Source: Candidatus Bathyarchaeota archaeon ex4484_205 (lineage in GTDB: Archaea > Thermoproteota > EX4484-205). From it: DNA of 34,553 bases. Shown here one piece after another: positions 31,201 through 34,553 of this stretch. Numbering within the stretch: position 1 is the stretch's first letter; every line of letters begins with the position of its first letter. Below the pieces are notes generated by a model. That model had not been told where the DNA came from. It did not search any database and saw only the letters and a program-made list of their open reading frames with translations. The stretch lies in contig NJEE01000026.1 in NCBI GenBank assembly GCA_002255045.1, positions 1-34,553 on the forward strand. The letters are read 5' to 3'. A program made the translations under genes and the position numbers.

Positions 31201-33474
31201 ATGTGGAGGACGTATTTCCCATATAGGGAAATTAGAAAATTTCAGGATGTATATGCAGAAAAAATTTACAATACCCTCAGAGAGGGTAGAAATATAGTTA
31301 TTCAGGCGGTGAATGGGCTCGGCAAAACGGCTGCAATACTTTCAGCAACATTACCTCTTGTTGAAAAGGTGGGGAACATAATTTATTTAACTCGGACAAT
31401 AATGCAGGGGACACATGTCCTGGACGAACTCCAAAAAATAGCTGAAAAAAGAGGCGTAGATGGAATTCTATTGGTTGGAAAGAATAAAATGTGCCCACTT
31501 AAGAAATTACGAAATTTAGCAGAAGATTATGACACCTTTAATACATTATGTGAATATCTTAGAAAGACCGGGAGATGTGAATATTTTTCGAACTATAGTG
31601 TAGATAAGCAGGAAGAATTAATGGGAGTAATATACCCGAGGGACTTAATGAAAATTTCCAAGGATAATGAAATATGTCCGTATTATCTTATGAGGAAGGT
31701 ATTATATGAGAAGAATGTAGTTGTAGCAAATTACCTACATGTTATCAATCCTTTTCTTAGGAGAATGTTGCCAGTTAGCCGAAATAGTGTCATCATTTTT
31801 GATGAATGTGTTACAGGAGATACACTTGTGAAAATAAACGAGAGATTTGTAGAGATAGGTAAATTCGTGGAAAAAATGTCTGAGAAGGGAAAGTACACCA
31901 TGGTTAAAGGTGATTTCCATATTGAAACGAGGGGAGGGAGGGGCAGTGCTTCTATTCGAGGCGTGTGGAGGAAGAGATATAGTGGAAGTATTTATAAAAT
32001 TTGTACTGACAAATGTACAGTAAGGGTAACAGAGAATACTTTAATATGGACTAGAAATGGATGGAAATATCCAAAATTTCTAAAGAAAGGGGAACAGATC
32101 TCCGTAATATTAGAAAAAGGAAAAAGAAAAATTGAGAGAATAAGTAAAATAGTAAGAGAGTGCAAGAAGGATGAGGATGTTTATGATTTGAATGTCTCAC
32201 CAACTCATTGTTTCTATGGAGGAGGAATTCTCGTCCATAATTCCCATAACCTCCCAGAAATTATAATGGATAATGCTGGAATTAAAATTAGGAGAGGAAC
32301 CTTTGAATTAGCACGAATCGAGGCTGAAAAATATGGATATGTGGGCATGAGTAGAATACTCTCTTACATCACTGAAGAAATTTGTCAATATACGGAAAAA
32401 GAGGAAGGAGTTCTTGAAATTCCAAAAATTCTTAGGACTATACAATTTAGGTACAAAACACTCCCCTTGATTGTTCAAAATATAATATACCTCGGGGAGA
32501 GAATAAAAATACTTAAATTTGATGAACAGAAACGTGCAGTCTCACACGTATACAAAGTTGGAAGATTTTTGGAGAGAGTGTTACATTTGAGGCCCTGGGA
32601 AGTATGTCTGCATTTTGAAGAAAATGGAATAAAGTATTTGGAGCTCCTTCCACTAGATCCTTCACCCTTTATGCGTCATGTGCTTCACAATATAAAAAAC
32701 GCTGTGTTCACATCAGGAACTTTAGAACCTATAGAGGCCTTTAATGAGATTCTTGGACTGAAAGGAAACAGTGAGGGAGTAGTTGTACCTTCTCCATATA
32801 CACCTGAAAGATTGTTAAAAGTGATAATAGAGGGAGTAACTACAAGATTCGAATTGAGAGATGAAAAAATGTTCAGACGAATCATAGAGTATATAAGCAA
32901 GATCGTGGAGCACACGCCTGGAAATGTTGGTGTATTTCCTGCTAGTTATGATGTTCTTGAGAGATTAAGAGATGAGGGATTGGAGGATTACATTGATAGG
33001 AAAGTCTTCTGGGATACACAAACTAATTTCTGGTTAAGCGAGACCACCATCAAAAGGTTTAAGGAGAAGGGGGATAAGGAGGGTAGTGTTTTGGTAACAG
33101 TGATTGGAGGAAGGGTGGCTGAGGGGGTAGATTTTCCAGCAGGAGAAATGAGAACAGCGATAGTAGTGGGAATACCCTTTGCATCACCTTCTGTAAAACT
33201 GGATGAAAGGGTGAAATTTTTAGAAAGAAAATATCCAGGAAGAGGAAAAGATCTGGGATATATACTTCCTGCAATAAGAAAGGCGTCTCAGGCAGCAGGT
33301 AGGGCGGTACGATCTCCTCGAGAAAAGGCAGCAATCTTCTTTTTAGACGAAAGATATAGAAATGGAAGATGCTTCAAATACCTGCCCAAATGGCTGAAGG
33401 AAAATATGATAATTATTAATCAGAAGAGAAAAGTTGCAATGATACTAAAGAACTTTTGGAGTATAGGAAGATGA
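31201..33474 (+). CDS. XPD/Rad3-like Fe-S DNA helicase interrupted by a mini-intein
   Basis: A superfamily 2 helicase of the XPD/DinG type. The extein has P-loop NGLGKT (38-43), four Fe-S cysteines (98, 117, 126, 159), an N-terminal DEAH box and C-terminal motifs (FTSGTLEP, GGRVAEGVDF, QAAGRAVRSPREKAA). An intein of 145 residues (203-347) splits the DEAH box between DE and SH; after splicing it reads DESH rather than DEAH. Without the intein the helicase is 612 residues, normal for archaeal XPD. ATG at 31201 begins MWRTYFPYREIRKFQ, typical. Confidence 0.93.
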   Translation: MWRTYFPYREIRKFQDVYAEKIYNTLREGRNIVIQAVNGLGKTAAILSATLPLVEKVGNIIYLTRTIMQGTHVLDELQKIAEKRGVDGILLVGKNKMCPLKKLRNLAEDYDTFNTLCEYLRKTGRCEYFSNYSVDKQEELMGVIYPRDLMKISKDNEICPYYLMRKVLYEKNVVVANYLHVINPFLRRMLPVSRNSVIIFDECVTGDTLVKINERFVEIGKFVEKMSEKGKYTMVKGDFHIETRGGRGSASIRGVWRKRYSGSIYKICTDKCTVRVTENTLIWTRNGWKYPKFLKKGEQISVILEKGKRKIERISKIVRECKKDEDVYDLNVSPTHCFYGGGILVHNSHNLPEIIMDNAGIKIRRGTFELARIEAEKYGYVGMSRILSYITEEICQYTEKEEGVLEIPKILRTIQFRYKTLPLIVQNIIYLGERIKILKFDEQKRAVSHVYKVGRFLERVLHLRPWEVCLHFEENGIKYLELLPLDPSPFMRHVLHNIKNAVFTSGTLEPIEAFNEILGLKGNSEGVVVPSPYTPERLLKVIIEGVTTRFELRDEKMFRRIIEYISKIVEHTPGNVGVFPASYDVLERLRDEGLEDYIDRKVFWDTQTNFWLSETTIKRFKEKGDKEGSVLVTVIGGRVAEGVDFPAGEMRTAIVVGIPFASPSVKLDERVKFLERKYPGRGKDLGYILPAIRKASQAAGRAVRSPREKAAIFFLDERYRNGRCFKYLPKWLKENMIIINQKRKVAMILKNFWSIGR
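31807..32241 (+). other. Mini-intein in the XPD helicase DEAH box
   Basis: In-frame insertion of 145 residues. It starts with the block A CVTGDTLV (Cys1) and ends with block F VYDLNVSPTHCFYGGG and ILVHN, followed by Ser+1 in the host. There is no homing endonuclease domain or LAGLIDADG motif. Block B reads VTENTLIWT, with Thr where most inteins have the conserved His of TxxH. Splicing would need that step to work without the His, or be slow. Confidence 0.93.
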
Positions 33475-33529
33475 GATGGGTTTCTATCCTGAAATACTTT
33501 ATTAAGAGATAGGAAGGATGAAATGTTGA

Positions 33530-34553
33530 ATGAAAGAGGGTGCATTGAGCAAATATATGGATATGCAGAATAAGAACGAGGTGTATGAGGCAAATTTCTC
33601 TAAAATTGATGAGATACCAATGCTTTTAAGAGAAAGTGAAAGAATGGATAAAATTTTATTAGCAAGAGGAAAGAAATGGATAAAAATAGTCGGAAACATC
33701 TTCAGTTTTAGAAATATTCTAAAACTGTTTAAACTATCTGGCAAAAGACAGTTAATTGAGAAACTTTCTGAGGATGTACGTATAAAACCCGAAGTTTTGG
33801 AAGGTTCTCTTAACGAATACTATCCACGTAAATTACATATTTCCCAGCTACCAGTCCCGAAATATTACAAGGAAGATGCAGGCCCCTATCTAACAACAAG
33901 CATAGTTACTGCGAAAGATCCCGATACTGGATTCCAGAACTTCTCGTTCCACAGAATATTGTTGAAAGAGGAGTTTGGAGTTATACGAATAGTTGAAGGC
34001 AGACATCTACATCAAATTTATCGTAAATATCAGAAAAAAGGGAAGGATATGCCTGTGATCATTGGAATAGGATGGGAACCGATATTACAGATTAGTGCAG
34101 CGATGAGGCCATCCTATGGAGTAAGTGAGTTAGAAATAGCTGGAGGATTAATGGGAAGACCTGTCCCCGTAATAAAAGATAGTGATATTATGATTCCAGT
34201 GAGCGGGGAGATAGTGCTGAAAGGATACATAAAGATAGATAGATATGATGATGAATGGATGACAGACATTTTGCAATTACGTGACAGAAAAAGGAGACAG
34301 CCTCTGTTTGAAATAGAGGAAATAAGAGGCGTAGAGAACCCCTTGTTTCAGGTTCTTTTACCTGGGGGGCAGGAACATAAGAATCTGATGGGGATTCCTG
34401 TATTACCAAAAATATGGAATGAGCTACAGAATCAGGGGATTCAAGTAGAGGACATTCACTTGACTGGAGGGTCAGGGGGGTGGCTACATGTAGCTGTGGC
34501 AATAGAAAAACTACGAGATACCGACGGTAAGACCACCATACTTTCTGTTTTTA
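33530..34553 (+). CDS. UbiD family decarboxylase, 3' end cut by the window
   Basis: The plus-strand frame is open from ATG at 33530 to the window edge, 341 codons. The prenylated-FMN decarboxylase features are clear: NFSFHRILLKEEFGVIRIV, GRHLHQIYRK, the AMRPSYGVSELEIAGGLMG block and SGEIVLKGYI with its catalytic-type Glu. Archaeal UbiD proteins often act as trans-anhydromevalonate phosphate decarboxylase in the archaeal mevalonate pathway, and the window also has HMGS and thiolase; this function is inference. An AGGAAGGATGA upstream may serve as ribosome binding site. About 80 residues are probably missing. Confidence 0.9.
   Translation, partial: MKEGALSKYMDMQNKNEVYEANFSKIDEIPMLLRESERMDKILLARGKKWIKIVGNIFSFRNILKLFKLSGKRQLIEKLSEDVRIKPEVLEGSLNEYYPRKLHISQLPVPKYYKEDAGPYLTTSIVTAKDPDTGFQNFSFHRILLKEEFGVIRIVEGRHLHQIYRKYQKKGKDMPVIIGIGWEPILQISAAMRPSYGVSELEIAGGLMGRPVPVIKDSDIMIPVSGEIVLKGYIKIDRYDDEWMTDILQLRDRKRRQPLFEIEEIRGVENPLFQVLLPGGQEHKNLMGIPVLPKIWNELQNQGIQVEDIHLTGGSGGWLHVAVAIEKLRDTDGKTTILSVF

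Noticed and set aside
31807-32241. Homing endonuclease within the intein
   Set aside because: At 145 residues it has only the splicing blocks and no LAGLIDADG-type or HNH motif.

Overview
The window comes from an archaeal chromosome. The evidence is its information-processing genes: RNA polymerase subunits B, H and L, TFS, Csl4, eL42, eS27, L10e, aIF2-alpha, Nop10, PriS/PriL, Gins51, PCNA and an Fe-S XPD helicase. It also carries archaeal lipid genes (HMG-CoA synthase with thiolase and a DUF35 protein, CDP-archaeol synthase) and an AglB oligosaccharyltransferase. The DNA is AT-rich, plus-strand coding is purine-rich, and arginine is mostly AGA/AGG, as in many thermophiles. Four of the five tRNA genes contain introns (nine short introns by my folding, most at non-canonical positions). 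That pattern is best known from Thermoproteales and relatives, so a thermophilic member of the Thermoproteota/TACK group is the best guess; the lineage cannot be fixed from this window.

Layout. 1-2578: rpoH-rpoB (rpoB runs off the left edge) and an AmrS-type radical SAM gene, all minus strand. 2591-3229: four tRNA genes (Arg and Asp minus, Tyr and Lys plus), all with introns. 3266-5856: the HMGS-thiolase-DUF35 operon (minus), followed by tRNA-Cys. 6060-8792: a thioredoxin reductase-like flavoprotein, two tandem PhoU/TrkA-C proteins and 5-formyl-THF cyclo-ligase. 8782-10332: bifunctional PurH. 10605-13721: DUF655-Dim1, and on the other strand TrmJ plus a TGS GTPase. 13787-16444: rpl10e-csl4-rpoL-RNase III-like-DUF99-tfs. 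16449-21408: PCNA (minus), then priL-priS-gins51-rpl44e-rps27e-aif2a, with nop10 unusually on the opposite strand. 21627-25062: a PAC2 protein and aglB, which has a one-base frameshift. 25175-34553: isoleucyl-tRNA synthetase, a small zinc ribbon, a three-helix membrane protein resembling eukaryotic OSTC/Ost3, CarS, a KaiC-like protein with a ruined P-loop, Clp1-type polynucleotide kinase, XPD helicase interrupted by a mini-intein inside its DEAH box, and a UbiD decarboxylase cut by the right edge.

How the genes work together. Most belong to transcription, translation, RNA processing and replication. A second theme is the membrane: the HMGS operon, CarS and possibly UbiD (if it is the anhydromevalonate phosphate decarboxylase) belong to archaeal lipid synthesis, while AglB and the OSTC-like protein may work together in N-glycosylation. 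PurH beside 5-formyl-THF cyclo-ligase suggests a tetrahydrofolate-based C1 pathway.

The strongest oddities are the multi-intron tRNA cluster, an exact 65-bp tandem duplication that copies the promoter, ribosome binding site and first codons of rpl44e, the intein in the XPD catalytic box, the OSTC-like protein and the aglB frameshift. No stretch longer than 300 bases lacks a gene; the longest intergenic region is 10333-10604. I saw no rRNA, insertion sequence or CRISPR array.
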